Shown here piece by piece: positions 10,412 through 18,958 of a DNA stretch of 64,000 nt. The position numbers were made by a program, and so were the translations under genes. Within the stretch, counting starts at the first letter, position 1. Every line of letters starts with the position of its first letter. Below the pieces are notes generated by a model. It worked only from the letters and a program-made list of their open reading frames with translations. It searched no databases and had not been told where the DNA came from. The stretch is from Paraniabella hibiscisoli (GTDB taxonomy: Bacteria; Bacteroidota; Bacteroidia; Chitinophagales; Chitinophagaceae). The stretch lies in assembly GCF_022512515.1 (NCBI RefSeq), contig NZ_JAKWBK010000001.1, positions 124,001 through 188,000 of the forward strand. The letters run 5' to 3'.

Positions 10412-10724
10412 TGTGTAGTTTTTAAATTTCACATCATTTGAGTGTATCCCCGTTACCAGGATTTGAAGCAGCTAAAATAATCACGAAATTTCATGATACA
10501 GAATTTGTGCAATCCCCAATTTAAGGTATGCGGGGTAATTTACAGGTGGCTCACCGTTTCGCAGCAACGGCCCTTGTCGTGTTTTTGGGGACTAGACCCA
10601 ACAAGGGCAAGCATTTTATAGATACCTGTTTAACACATCTACATCAATTTCTTTGTTGCAGCTGGTATTGTAGAGAATATAAGTTTTTCAGAAAAGATTT
10701 ACCCGCTTAATTAGTTTTGCAGGT
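10412..10724. other. Intergenic region with a compound stem-loop, no gene seen
   Basis: About 310 bases lie between divergent genes. The clearest structure is at 10570-10608: GCCCTTGT pairs with ACAAGGGC, and inside it TGGG pairs with CCCA around GACTAGA, so the 3' arm is continuous while the 5' arm carries an 8-nt bulge. No open frame with a credible start was found. Confidence 0.4.
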
Positions 10725-11172
10725 ATGAAAATTTTGCGTCCCTTACATAATATATTGCTTATAGTATCTGCTTTGTTTTTCCTGGCAGCTTTTCTCTCTC
10801 TAAAACAGACATTGGACATACATTTGCATGATACGACGATCGTGGTTTCATTTGCGCACATTTTTATGGTTTGCGCTGTTTTTCTTTCCTGCTCTGGCTT
10901 TTGTACACCTTTACTTACAGGTTTCTTTTTCACCGAAACTTTATAAAGTGCACGTACTTGGCTCTACGATATTATTTATCATTATTATTCTGGGAAGTCT
11001 ATGGAACAATCATTTTATAGAGCGCCTTACCAGCTATAGCCCTCAGCAAAAAATGCAATTAGCAACAGAAATAGGTAATAGTATTGCCATAGCTTCTGTA
11101 TTATTAACATCTATCCAATTACTTTATCCATTAAATTTGATAATCGGATTATTAAAAACTAAAAAATCTTAG
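10725..11172 (+). CDS. Small polytopic membrane protein with heme-copper-oxidase-like HDT motif
   Basis: ATG 10725 begins MKILRPLHNILLIVSALFFLAAFL, the first transmembrane helix. A frame break near 10875 joins it to a second open frame ending at 11172, about 149 residues with four predicted helices. The segment LDIHLHDTTIVVSFAHIF resembles the HDTYYVVAHFHY stretch of cytochrome oxidase subunit I, but the rest is far too short to be an oxidase subunit. The function is unknown. A small basic protein gene follows three bases after the stop. Confidence 0.6.
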
Positions 11173-11175
11173 GCG

Positions 11176-11328
11176 ATGTCACTACTTAATCAGAATAATA
11201 AGAAAGGAAAAAAAGACAACAAAAGCAAGGATAATAATAAGCAGGGTAGTAACTCTAAGTTTATCCAAAAACCACAGGGTGCATTTGTAAGTAAACAACA
11301 AAACACCGGTTCCCAGAGAGGAAGCTAA
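11176..11328 (+). CDS. Small basic, Asn/Lys/Gln-rich protein (50 aa)
   Basis: A short intact frame runs from ATG 11176 to TAA 11328 and begins MSLLNQNNKKGKKDNKSK. It is almost entirely Lys, Asn, Gln, Ser and Gly, probably disordered and positively charged. It starts three bases after the preceding membrane-protein gene, suggesting translational coupling, and is followed by a terminator-like inverted repeat. Nucleic-acid binding is possible but not demonstrated. Confidence 0.55.
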   Translation: MSLLNQNNKKGKKDNKSKDNNKQGSNSKFIQKPQGAFVSKQQNTGSQRGS

Positions 11329-11337
11329 AAGATGTAT

Positions 11338-11398
11338 GACAAATGACAGTAATTAGTTGACAGTTGCAGCAAATGCACTGTCAATTGTCATTTCATAT
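11338..11398. terminator. Long interrupted inverted repeat (terminator-like)
   Basis: AAATGACA...TGACAGT pairs with ACTGTCA...TGTCATTT across a short loop. It lies between convergent genes (small basic protein, + strand; ATP-grasp-like gene, - strand). Confidence 0.55.
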
Positions 11399-11411
11399 CA
11401 GTTATCTGATG

Positions 11412-12450
11412 TTAATCGAATTTCTCTAATATTCTGAAATGATGCTTGGCCGCACGCAGGTATTTTTTACCCCGCCTGTAAGACCAGTAAGCATGCCCAT
11501 GTTTAGCATTGTAGCGGCTTATTTCATACAGGGCTTTCCAATGTTGAAGGATGGTTTTGTAAGCTTTTCCTAAGCTCATGCCACAATCATATATATGATT
11601 GGGTTCTGCCCCGGCGCCGTTATACTCCAGCACTATAAAATTCTTTCCGTTTTTCAGATCTTCGATGGAGTTAGTTTTGATATCATAGCGACCATAATAA
11701 AACTGGGTATCCTGGCTTAATTGATCAAAGACCGACACCAACGCCGGGTTGATTTCGTGGTGCAGGTTGGTAAACCTTGCCCCACGGTTATGATTGCCGG
11801 CAAAGGAAAGATAAAAGACTTCTCCTTTTTCGAGAATCCTTGCAAAATCATGTCCATGCCTCAATTCCATTTCTTCTACCCGGTGTTTTGCCCTTTCGTG
11901 CTGATTGATGAGTTGTTTGAGCGTACTTAGCCCATCGCCAGTTACCTGTAACAATTCTTTGTAAATAAACCCCGAGACAACACCGGTTGATTGCCAGGGA
12001 TAGCGATAATAGAATACACTTACCTCTACCGGGAAATCGATTTTTTCCTGAACAATATACTTAAATGGTATGTGGGCGTGGTATTTTTTAACTGTGCATC
12101 ATCTTCAATTACCCTGAAAAGAATACCTTTCATGCCCACATCAGGCTTCACTACAAAAGGATACCGGATACCGGCAACATCTATCCTGCTCCTTAAATCG
12201 CTAAAAGGGATACCTGGTTTTATATAGATCGTTGGAGGAGTAATTGCTGCGGGTAGTAAGCGGTACATTTCTTTTTGCCCTCGCCCTCGAATCCTCCAAA
12301 AGTGATATGCGGATTAGAGGGAGTAAAAAACCAAAGCGAACGGCTTTTGATACAGTACCATAACCAAACCGGTGCAATTGGCGCATATAAAATGTGAAAA
12401 TTCCACAGTTCCCAGTTAAAAAGCCTCTCAAAAAATTTTCTTACGCGCAT
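11412..12450 (-). CDS. ATP-grasp-like ligase/hypothetical (~345 aa), frame-broken
   Basis: Translation from ATG 12450 (MRVRKFFERLFNWELWNF) passes through three frames that join into one protein ending KHHFRILEKFD at 11412. The middle carries YPFVVKPDVGMKG and IVQEKIDFPVEV, matching the nucleotide-binding lobe of ATP-grasp enzymes. FIVLEYNGAGAEPNHIYD near the end matches the Mg-binding strand (acidic-x-Asn). Breaks fall near 12275, 12090 and 11960. Substrate is unknown. Similar stand-alone proteins in Bacteroidota are usually labelled D-Ala-D-Ala-ligase-like. Confidence 0.7.
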
Positions 12451-12554
12451 GAATTATCAGCAAATATACCAGCCGGTGAACTAAAATGAACTAATTTTAT
12501 GAAGTATAACAGGCATGCTTCATTACCATTTGTATGCCAAAAAATGAAACGATT

Positions 12555-13344
12555 ATGCAGGTACCTACAGCAGCAGAGATATTTGCCAAAGGGGAAACTC
12601 CCGAAATCTTATTTTGGGTAGGCTGCGCGGGCAGTTTTGACCAGCGTGCTCAAAAAATAACGCGGGCTTTTACTCAAATACTGGATGTAACTCAAATAAA
12701 GTATGCCATATTAGGTAAGGAAGAAATGTGCACCGGTGATCCGGCCAGGCGTGCCGGTAACGAATTCATGTTCCAGATGATGGCTTACCAGAACATACAG
12801 GTACTGAATAACTATGGTATTAAAAAATAGTAACCGCTTGTCCGCATTGTTTCAACACCATTAAAAATGAATATCCTGAGCTCGGGGGCAATTACGAAGT
12901 GATACACCATACCACCTTTTTGCAGCAATTGATCAACGAAGGCAAAATAAAAATAAAAGAAGGAGGTGATTTTAAGGGCAAAAAGATCACATACCACGAT
13001 AGTTGCTACCTGGGCAGGCCAATGATATTTACGAGGCTCCCAGGCAGGTATTAGAAATGCTGGACGCAGAACTGGTTGAAATGAAACGCTGCCGCAGCAA
13101 AGGACTTTGTTGCGGGGCCGGTGGTGCTCAAATGTTTAAAGAGGAAGAGCAGGGTGAAAAGCGTATCAATATTGAACGGACCCAGGAAGCCCTGGAAACC
13201 CATTCTTCCTATATTGCAGCAGCTTGTCCTTTTTGCAATACTATGATCACCGATGGCGTAAAGAACGCTGAAAAGGAGGGGGATGTAAAGGTGCTGGATA
13301 TTGCTGAAATGGTAGCAGCGAGTATGGAGGTTAAGGTTAGTTAA
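12555..13344 (+). CDS. Cysteine-rich (CCG-domain) Fe-S oxidoreductase subunit
   Basis: Two CCG domains are visible: EILFWVGCAGSFDQRAQKI with CPHCFNTIKNEYPELGG, and HDSCYLGR with RSKGLCCGAGGAQMF and CPFCNTMITDG. This is the arrangement of GlpC/LutA/HdrB-like subunits that bind an Fe-S cofactor and pass electrons to quinone or heterodisulfide partners. The family start MQVPTAAEI at 12555 is preferred over ATG 12534. The frame breaks at an A run near 12825 and near 13010. The partner ferredoxin-like subunit is not in this window. Substrate unknown. Confidence 0.82.
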
Positions 13345-13400
13345 CTGGTTGATTAGTTAACTAGTTGACTGGTTTATTTGTTGACAAGCTGAAAAGTTGA
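13345..13400. repeat. Imperfect GTTGAYTRGTT short direct repeats
   Basis: The stretch after the Fe-S gene repeats variants of GTTAACTGGTTGA / GTTAACTAGTTGACTGG / GTTGACAAG / GTTGATTGATTGACA. It resembles slipped-strand, low-complexity intergenic sequence. No coding function was seen. Confidence 0.45.
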
Positions 13401-13472
13401 TTGATTGACAGGGAATATCGAACCATTAGGCTTAAAACTTGTTATTGGTTTTTGAAATTTGTATTTTATAAA

Positions 13473-13985
13473 ATGAATTTACAGTATAAAGAATTATTAC
13501 CGGCCCATTTTAGCCCCTCATCGCGCGTTTGGGTTTACCAGGCCAGTCGCTTATTAACCATGTCTGAAGCACTGGATGCAGAAGAGCGATTGAACAGTTT
13601 TGCCGAACAGTGGCAAAGTCACGGTGCGGATGTTAAAGCTGCGGGCTTCCTGTTTTTCGGGCAATTTGTTATACTAATGGCCGATGAAACACAGGCTGGC
13701 GTAAGTGGATGCAGTACGGATAGTTCGGTTCGTTTTATCAAGTCGCTGGAAGCAGCCTACGGTATCAACCTTTTTGATCGCACTTCCCTTGCATTTGTCA
13801 TTAAAGATAAGGTACAGCTACTCCCCTATGCACAACTGCAATACGCATTGGATAATGGATTTATTACACCCGACACTTTGTATTTCAACAACCTTGTAGC
13901 TAATAAAGAAGAGCTGGAAAACAAATGGATCGTTCCTTTGAAGGAAAGCTGGTTGAAAGACCGGGTAAAGCTGCTCCAGGCTTAA
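13473..13985 (+). CDS. Conserved hypothetical protein (170 aa)
   Basis: The intact frame starts at ATG 13473 (MNLQYKELLPAHFSPSSRVWVYQASRLLTMSEALDAEE). Homologues in Bacteroidota begin with the same SSRVWVYQ pattern and are often mislabelled ABC transporter ATPase, although no Walker motif is present here. Other features are HGADVKAAGFLFFGQFVILMADE and GCSTDSSVRFIKSLE, the latter with a Cys that could be structural. It is a soluble cytoplasmic protein of unknown role, placed between the Fe-S protein and glutaminyl cyclase. Confidence 0.75.
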   Translation: MNLQYKELLPAHFSPSSRVWVYQASRLLTMSEALDAEERLNSFAEQWQSHGADVKAAGFLFFGQFVILMADETQAGVSGCSTDSSVRFIKSLEAAYGINLFDRTSLAFVIKDKVQLLPYAQLQYALDNGFITPDTLYFNNLVANKEELENKWIVPLKESWLKDRVKLLQA

Positions 13986-13995
13986 AAGCTCCTTT

Positions 13996-14846
13996 TTACT
14001 TCTGAAAATCTATCTCGTAAACATCCGGCCAAAGCTTACCGGTGATCAAAACCTTCCCGGTAGCCGAATCATAGGCAATGCCGTTCATTTCAGGGAACCT
14101 GGTTTGCGGGCGGCAACAGCATTAACTATAGAAGTTAAATTAAGTTTACCCACTACCTCCCCGCTGTTCATATCAATTTTTACTATTTCGGGATGCTGCC
14201 AAACATTGGCGTAAACAAATCCATTAATATATTCCAATTCGTTTAAACTATCCCTTACCATTCCGTTTTCAGTTATTTTCAGTGTTCTAACCGGTTTATA
14301 ATTGTTGGGATCAAGAAATGTGAGGTGCTCAGTTCCGTCGCTCATGATGATACTATTCCCATCCGTTGTCATCCCCCAACCTTCAGTATTGGTGTAAGTA
14401 AATTCGTCTATCTTTTTAAATGTTTTAGCATCATACACAAACCCCTTTTGATTTTTGTAGGTAAGTTGATACAATTTATTGTTTAGGAAAACGATCCCCT
14501 CTCCAAAATACCTGGACCGGTCTATCTCTATTTTCGGAGTAAAACTACCATCTACCAAACTACTTATTCCAATTACCGATCTTGTAAATGGCAGTTCAGC
14601 TGGAGCGCCCCCGCTCTCATAAAGCAAGCCTTTATTAAAAACCAGCCCTTCAGTGAAAAGAGTAGTATCATGCGGATAGATAGCCTTGGTGACATAAGGA
14701 ATGACTGGCGTAGCAGTCGGACGCTCAACCGTTTGTGTATCATTCGCTGTGTCACTATTACAACCAGTAATCGCCGTCCAAAAGATTGTAATCCAACAAA
14801 TACGAATCCAATCGGGCAGTATGTTATAATAGGTATACTTCATCAA
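13996..14846 (-). CDS. Glutaminyl-peptide cyclotransferase (plant/bacterial type), lipoprotein
   Basis: This enzyme family converts N-terminal Gln to pyroglutamate and folds as a five-bladed propeller. Visible signatures are YPHDTTLFTEGLVF, GGAPAELPFTRSVIG, GEGIVFLNNKLYQLTYKNQKGFVYD and TEGWGMTTDG, with LNELEYINGFVYANVWQ. The N terminus is a signal peptide ending AITGC, a probable lipobox. The frame breaks near 14100, after which RFPEMNGIAYDSATGKVLITGKLWPDVYEIDFQK ends at 13996. About 283 residues, the expected size. It is probably at the periplasmic face. Confidence 0.88.
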
Positions 14847-14956
14847 TTAAAACAATTTAAGACGGTGCGATGTTATAATTAGCACAATTTGGCGGCCGGT
14901 TAAAAGTAATAAAGTATGCTAAAGCGAACAAACCAAATGATAACCAGTCAGCTGAC

Positions 14957-14989
14957 TTGCAGGGAAGAGATTCAAATTATTTAACTTTG
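14957..14989 (+). promoter_or_regulatory. Bacteroidota-type promoter of ribBA
   Basis: TAACTTTG at 14982-14989 matches the TAnnTTTG -7 consensus, and TTGC at 14957-14960 sits 21 bases upstream at the -33 position. The ribBA start lies 16 bases further down. Confidence 0.6.
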
Positions 14990-15004
14990 CGAAAATTTTT
15001 ATAG

Positions 15005-16205
15005 ATGCTCGATTCAATTGAAAGTGCGATTGAAGCTATTAAACAGGGAAAACTGATCATAGCTGTGGATGATGAAGACCGTGAGAATGAAGGTGATTTT
15101 ATAGCAGCCGCCGGCGCTATCACCCCTGAAATGGTGAACTTTATGGCGACCCACGGACGAGGCTTGATCTGTACCCCGCTGCCTGAAGAACGTTGTGACG
15201 AACTGGGACTGGAGTTGATGGTAACCAATAACACGGCGCTGCACGAAACCGCTTTTACGGTATCAGTAGACCTTTTAGGACATGGCTGTACCACGGGTAT
15301 TTCGGCACACGACCGGTCTAAAACAATTGAAGCATTAAACAATCCGTTTACCAACCCGGCAGATCTCGGTCGCCCGGGACATGTTTTTTCCGCTTCGCTC
15401 TAAAAAAGGAGGTGTTTTACGTCGAGTAGGACATACCGAAGCGGCTACTGACCTGGCACGGCTGGCTGGATTTCCTTATCCTTATGGCAGTGTGCTGGTA
15501 GAGGTAATGAATGAGGATGGCAGCATGGCCCGACTTCCCGACCTTTTGAAAGTAGCTGAGAAATTTGATCTTAAGATCATCTCTATAAAAGACTTAATCG
15601 AATACCGCTTAAAAAGCGATTCGCTTATCGAAGAAATTGTGCGTGTCAACATGCCTACGCAGTATGGAGATTTTAAGCTGGTTGCTTTTAAAGATAAAAA
15701 CAGCAACAGCGAACACCTCGCGCTGATCAAAGGAGAATGGGAAAAAGATGAGCCGGTACTGACCCGTGTGCACTCCTCCTGTTTCACCGGCGATATTTTA
15801 GGCAGCCTGCGTTGTGACTGTGGCGATCAGCTGCATACTGCCATGCAAATGGTACAACAGGAAGGCAAGGGGATCATTTTATACATGAACCAGGAAGGAC
15901 GGGGCATTGGCCTGATGAATAAGCTGAAGGCGTATAAACTTCAGGAAGAAGGAATGGATACGGTAGAAGCCAACCTGCACCTGGGCTTTCAAATGGACGA
16001 GCGCGATTACGGCGTAGGCGCCCAGATATTGCGCCACCTGAACGCTACCAAGCTACGCCTGATGAGCAATAATCCGCGTAAGCGTATAGGATTAGTGGGT
16101 TATGGCCTGGAAATAGTAGACAATGTGCCTATTATCATTTCCCCCAACGAGCATAATGAAAAGTATTTAAGCACCAAACGCGAAAAACTGGGTCACGATT
16201 TTTAA
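15005..16205 (+). CDS. ribBA: 3,4-dihydroxy-2-butanone-4-phosphate synthase / GTP cyclohydrolase II
   Basis: This bifunctional enzyme makes two early intermediates of riboflavin synthesis. The RibB half shows [35 protein letters not shown] and [26 protein letters not shown]. The RibA half shows [23 protein letters not shown] (zinc Cys set), [13 protein letters not shown] and LMSNNPRK. The frame breaks near 15388 in a T run (GTTTTTTCC), where one T too many gives the wrong frame. Start ATG 15005 is just after the promoter. About 400 residues, normal. It stands alone, not in a rib operon here. Confidence 0.95.
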
Positions 16206-16228
16206 ACTGACCGATTTTATATTTTGGG

Positions 16229-16262
16229 AAACTCCCGGTTAAATATACCCGGAGTTTTTCTT
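16229..16262 (+). terminator. ribBA terminator
   Basis: AAACTCCCGG pairs with CCCGGAGTTT around TTAAATATA and is followed by a T-rich tract. It starts about 24 bases after the ribBA stop. Confidence 0.75.
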
Positions 16263-16264
16263 TT

Positions 16265-16365
16265 TCACCGTAGAGAAAATAGGACGCAAAGCCTACGCAG
16301 AAAGATCATCCAACGACTCAGTCTTATCTCCGCTTTTCCGCATTCTCTGCGGTTAAGCCAGGGCA
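16265..16365. repeat. Imperfect inverted repeat with CACCGTAGAGAA / TTCTCTGCGGTTAA ends
   Basis: The left end (ACCGTAGAGAAAATAGGA) and the reverse complement of the right end (ACCGCAGAGAATGCGGA) match over most of 17 bases. The interior holds GCAAAGCCTACGCAGAAAG. The pattern resembles the dispersed non-coding ACCGCAGAG-type repeats seen in many bacterial genomes. No gene is supported here. Confidence 0.4.
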
Positions 16366-16470
16366 TAATAAAGACCATTAACCCTTTACTATAAAACTTG
16401 TCATAGGACAGGAACCGATTCGGGCAATCTTTGTAAATTCGGAAGACCAATCATTCCATAAACGACAACT

Positions 16471-16850
16471 ATGAGCAAGCCTGTAACAATCGAAGAATAT
16501 TTAGCAACCATTCCTGTTGAAGCGCTTGAAACTGTCAATAAAATCAGGCAGGTTATAAGCAAGGCAGCACCTAAAGCCGAAGAGGGATTAAGCTATGGCA
16601 TTGGCGGATTTAAGCAAAACGGTAAGTACTTTATTTACTATTCGGGATATAAAAAGCACACCAGCATCTACCCGGCGCCTCGCGGCCATGAAGATTTTGA
16701 AGAAGAGTTGAGCAATTATAAGGGCGGCAAAGGTACCGTTCAGCTCCCCCTCGACAAGCCCTTGCCCACTGCGCTGATCAAGCGTATTGTACTGTTTCGC
16801 CTCAGGGAAAACGAAGAAAGGACCGGCATAATCAAAAGAAATAATCCCGT
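16471..16850 (+). CDS. DUF1801-family protein (YdhG-like fold)
   Basis: The product is about 123 residues with the family layout: VTIEEYLATIPVEALETVNKIRQVI, then GLSYGIGGFKQNGKYFIYYSGYKKHTSIYP, then LSNYKGGKGTVQLPLDKPLPTALIKRIVLFRLREN. The as-read frame runs on to 16878 and would overlap the convergent HxlR gene. One extra A near 16820 instead gives ...NEEKDRHNQKK and a stop near 16842, which looks more natural. Members are small cytoplasmic proteins, some linked to iron handling in Bacillus; the role here is unknown. Confidence 0.75.
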
Positions 16851-17211
16851 TATTCCGCTGCGACCTGCTTGCCCATAATTTTTTGCGATGTGTATTCCCC
16901 CAGTCTGCCAGGTTGGAGATCACTGACTTTAGCTTGTGGCCGTATTCCGTCAGTTCATACTCCACTGTAATGGGCTTGGTGTCTACCACCTCGCGCTTTA
17001 CCAGCTGATTGGTCTCCATATCTTTTAATTCCCGGCTCAGCATTTTACCTGAGATGCCGGTTACATCCTTTAATATCTCTGAATAGCGTTTCTTCCCAAA
17101 CCCCAGGGATGCTACAATTGATATTTTCCATTTCCCACCCAATACGTCCATAGCGTCATGTACCGCCAGGATCGTTTTCTTACAGGCTTCTGGATCGTGT
17201 TTTATTTCCAT
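16850..17211 (-). CDS. HxlR-family winged-helix transcriptional regulator
   Basis: The protein is about 120 residues. DPEACKKTILAVHDAMDVLGGKWKISIVASL contains the conserved Cys used for thiol sensing in HypR/YodB-type members, and KRYSEILKDVTGISGKMLSRELKDMETNQLVKRE is the winged helix. The as-read frame overruns the natural end; an added A near 16887 restores RKKIMGKQVAAE and a stop at 16850. It is divergent from a nitroreductase gene with a palindromic site between them, the usual layout of a redox- or electrophile-sensing pair. Confidence 0.87.
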
Positions 17212-17247
17212 CGTAAGTTACTTAGTTACCTCTTTGTTACCATTACT

Positions 17248-17268
17248 TTTTGTCACCTGGTGACAAAA
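17248..17268. promoter_or_regulatory. Perfect 10-1-10 palindrome TTTTGTCACC-T-GGTGACAAAA
   Basis: A 21-bp perfect palindrome lies in the 107-bp divergent region between the HxlR regulator and the nitroreductase. Its symmetry and placement make it the probable operator for the HxlR protein, controlling both genes (inference). Confidence 0.7.
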
Positions 17269-17318
17269 GTAAACCAAATAACCAGAACTTTGCTCCTTCA
17301 AACAAGAAATCAATTTAT

Positions 17319-17947
17319 ATGGAGCTCATAAAACATTTAAACTGGCGATATGCCACTAAAAAGTACAGCAACAAAAAGTTCCTGCAGAGCAGGTACACCA
17401 GATCATAGAAGCTATCAGCCTGTCAGCATCTTCTGCTGGCTTACAACCTTACCGGATCTTCTCCGTTTCTAACGAAGAACTCAAAAAACAATTAGGTGAA
17501 GGGTCTTTTAACGGCCAGATAGCAGAATCGTCGCATTTGCTGGTATTTGCTGCGTACACATCTATTACACAAGAACAGATAGCGGCTTACATCAGCTATA
17601 TGTCCAGGGAAAGAGGCATTACGGAAGGCGGCATGGCTGACTTTCAAAAATCCCTGGAAGGCTTCTTATTGAACCGTCCTGACGGAGAAAATTTTGCATG
17701 GGCCGCCAGGCAGGCGTACATTGCCCTGGGCACCGGTATCATTGCCGCAGCTGAATTAAAGATAGACGCCACTCCTATGGAAGGATTTGACGCTGCCCGG
17801 GTAGACGAACTATTAGGTCTTAAAGAGAAAGGATTAACAAGCGTGGTGTTACTGTCGCTGGGCTACCGCGATGAAGAGAAAGACTTCCTGGTAAATCTTA
17901 AAAAGATAAGGATTCCCAAAGAAGAGTTCGCATCAATCATTGATTAA
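17319..17947 (+). CDS. Nitroreductase-family NAD(P)H-dependent oxidoreductase
   Basis: This is an FMN-dependent flavoenzyme of the NfsB type, about 209 residues. Translation from ATG 17319 gives MELIKHLNWRYATKKYSNKKV, then after a frame break near 17377 PAEQVHQIIEAISLSASSAGLQPYRIF (FMN-contact Arg and Ser residues), ENFAWAARQAYIALGTGIIAAAEL, and GLKEKGLTSVVLLSLGYRDEEKDFL near the C terminus. The pairing with a divergent HxlR regulator suggests induction by quinones, aldehydes or similar electrophiles. It is followed by a strong terminator. Confidence 0.9.
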
Positions 17948-17954
17948 TTTATCA

Positions 17955-17978
17955 GCCTCCATTACGGAGGTTTTTTTA
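17955..17978 (+). terminator. Rho-independent terminator of the nitroreductase gene
   Basis: CCTCC-attac-GGAGG is followed directly by seven T. It begins within 10 bases of the stop codon. Confidence 0.8.
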
Positions 17979-18096
17979 TGCCCTCTGTTAACTATAAGAT
18001 TACACCCAACAGGAGCTTTATTGCTTATTTGTTTATTATCTTCGGCGTTTATACATTCTAAATATTAACAGCCCCATACCGGGTAAACGCTTTGTT

Positions 18097-18950
18097 ATGT
18101 TGATTAAAAAAATAAAATCCGGCTGGCGCTGGTGTCGTCGGCGTTACTGCTTTGCTTTATTGCCAACGCCCAAACTTATACCGTAGCTTCCTACAATCTA
18201 CGTTTCGACAATAAAAATGATATGGGCAATCTGTGGAAAGACCGGTTGCCTTTTGTAGCCAGCCTGATCCGCTATCACGACTTTGATGTATTTGGTACCC
18301 AGGAAGCTTTGCCTCATCAATTGGAGGATGTGGTAAAGGCGCTTCCACAATACACGCGATATGGCAAAGGCAGGGATGACGGAAGCGATAAAGGTGAGCA
18401 CTCTGCTGTTTTTTATAAAAAGGATAAATTTCAACTCTTACAGTCGGGAGACTTTTGGCTGTCTGAAACACCGGATAAGCCAGGATTAGGCTGGGATGCC
18501 ACTTGCTGTAATCGTATTTGTTCATGGGTATACCTACAGGATAAAAAATCAAAAAAGAAATTTTACTTCTTTAATGTTCACTTTGATCACGAAGGAAAAG
18601 TAGCACGCCTGGAAAGCAGCAAGCTTATTCTGCAAAAAATAGAAACAATTGCAAAAGGGGCACCGGTAATATTAACGGGCGATTTTAACGCAAGTAGAAA
18701 AACGGATCCTTACCAGATCATTGCGAGCTCAACTACTGTAAGAGATGCTTACAAAGATGTACAATACCCCTATGAAAACAATAGCTCATTCAACGGGTTT
18801 AACAGAGATTTTAAAAGCACGGATATTATCGACCATGTGTTTATCAGCAAACAATGGCAGGCCAATAAATGGGGCGTTCTTACGGACAGCTATTTTGGAA
18901 AATTCCCTTCCGATCACTTCCCTGTAGAAGTAGTACTTACCTTAAAATAA
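18097..18950 (+). CDS. Secreted endonuclease/exonuclease/phosphatase-family protein
   Basis: This is an Mg-dependent hydrolase of the EEP superfamily. After a signal peptide ending FIANAQ come VASYNLRFDNKND (Asn, metal region), VFGTQEALPHQLEDV (catalytic Glu), FFNVHFDHEGKVARLESS (catalytic His), VILTGDFNASRKTDPY (Asp/Asn) and STDIIDHVFISK with a terminal SDHFPVEVVL (Asp-His). Start ATG 18097 requires a frame correction in the A-rich stretch at ~18105-18118; the first in-frame start without it is GTG 18132. About 285 residues. The substrate could be a nucleic acid, sugar phosphate or phospholipid. The location is periplasmic or extracellular. Confidence 0.87.
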
Positions 18951-18958
18951 CATAATAG

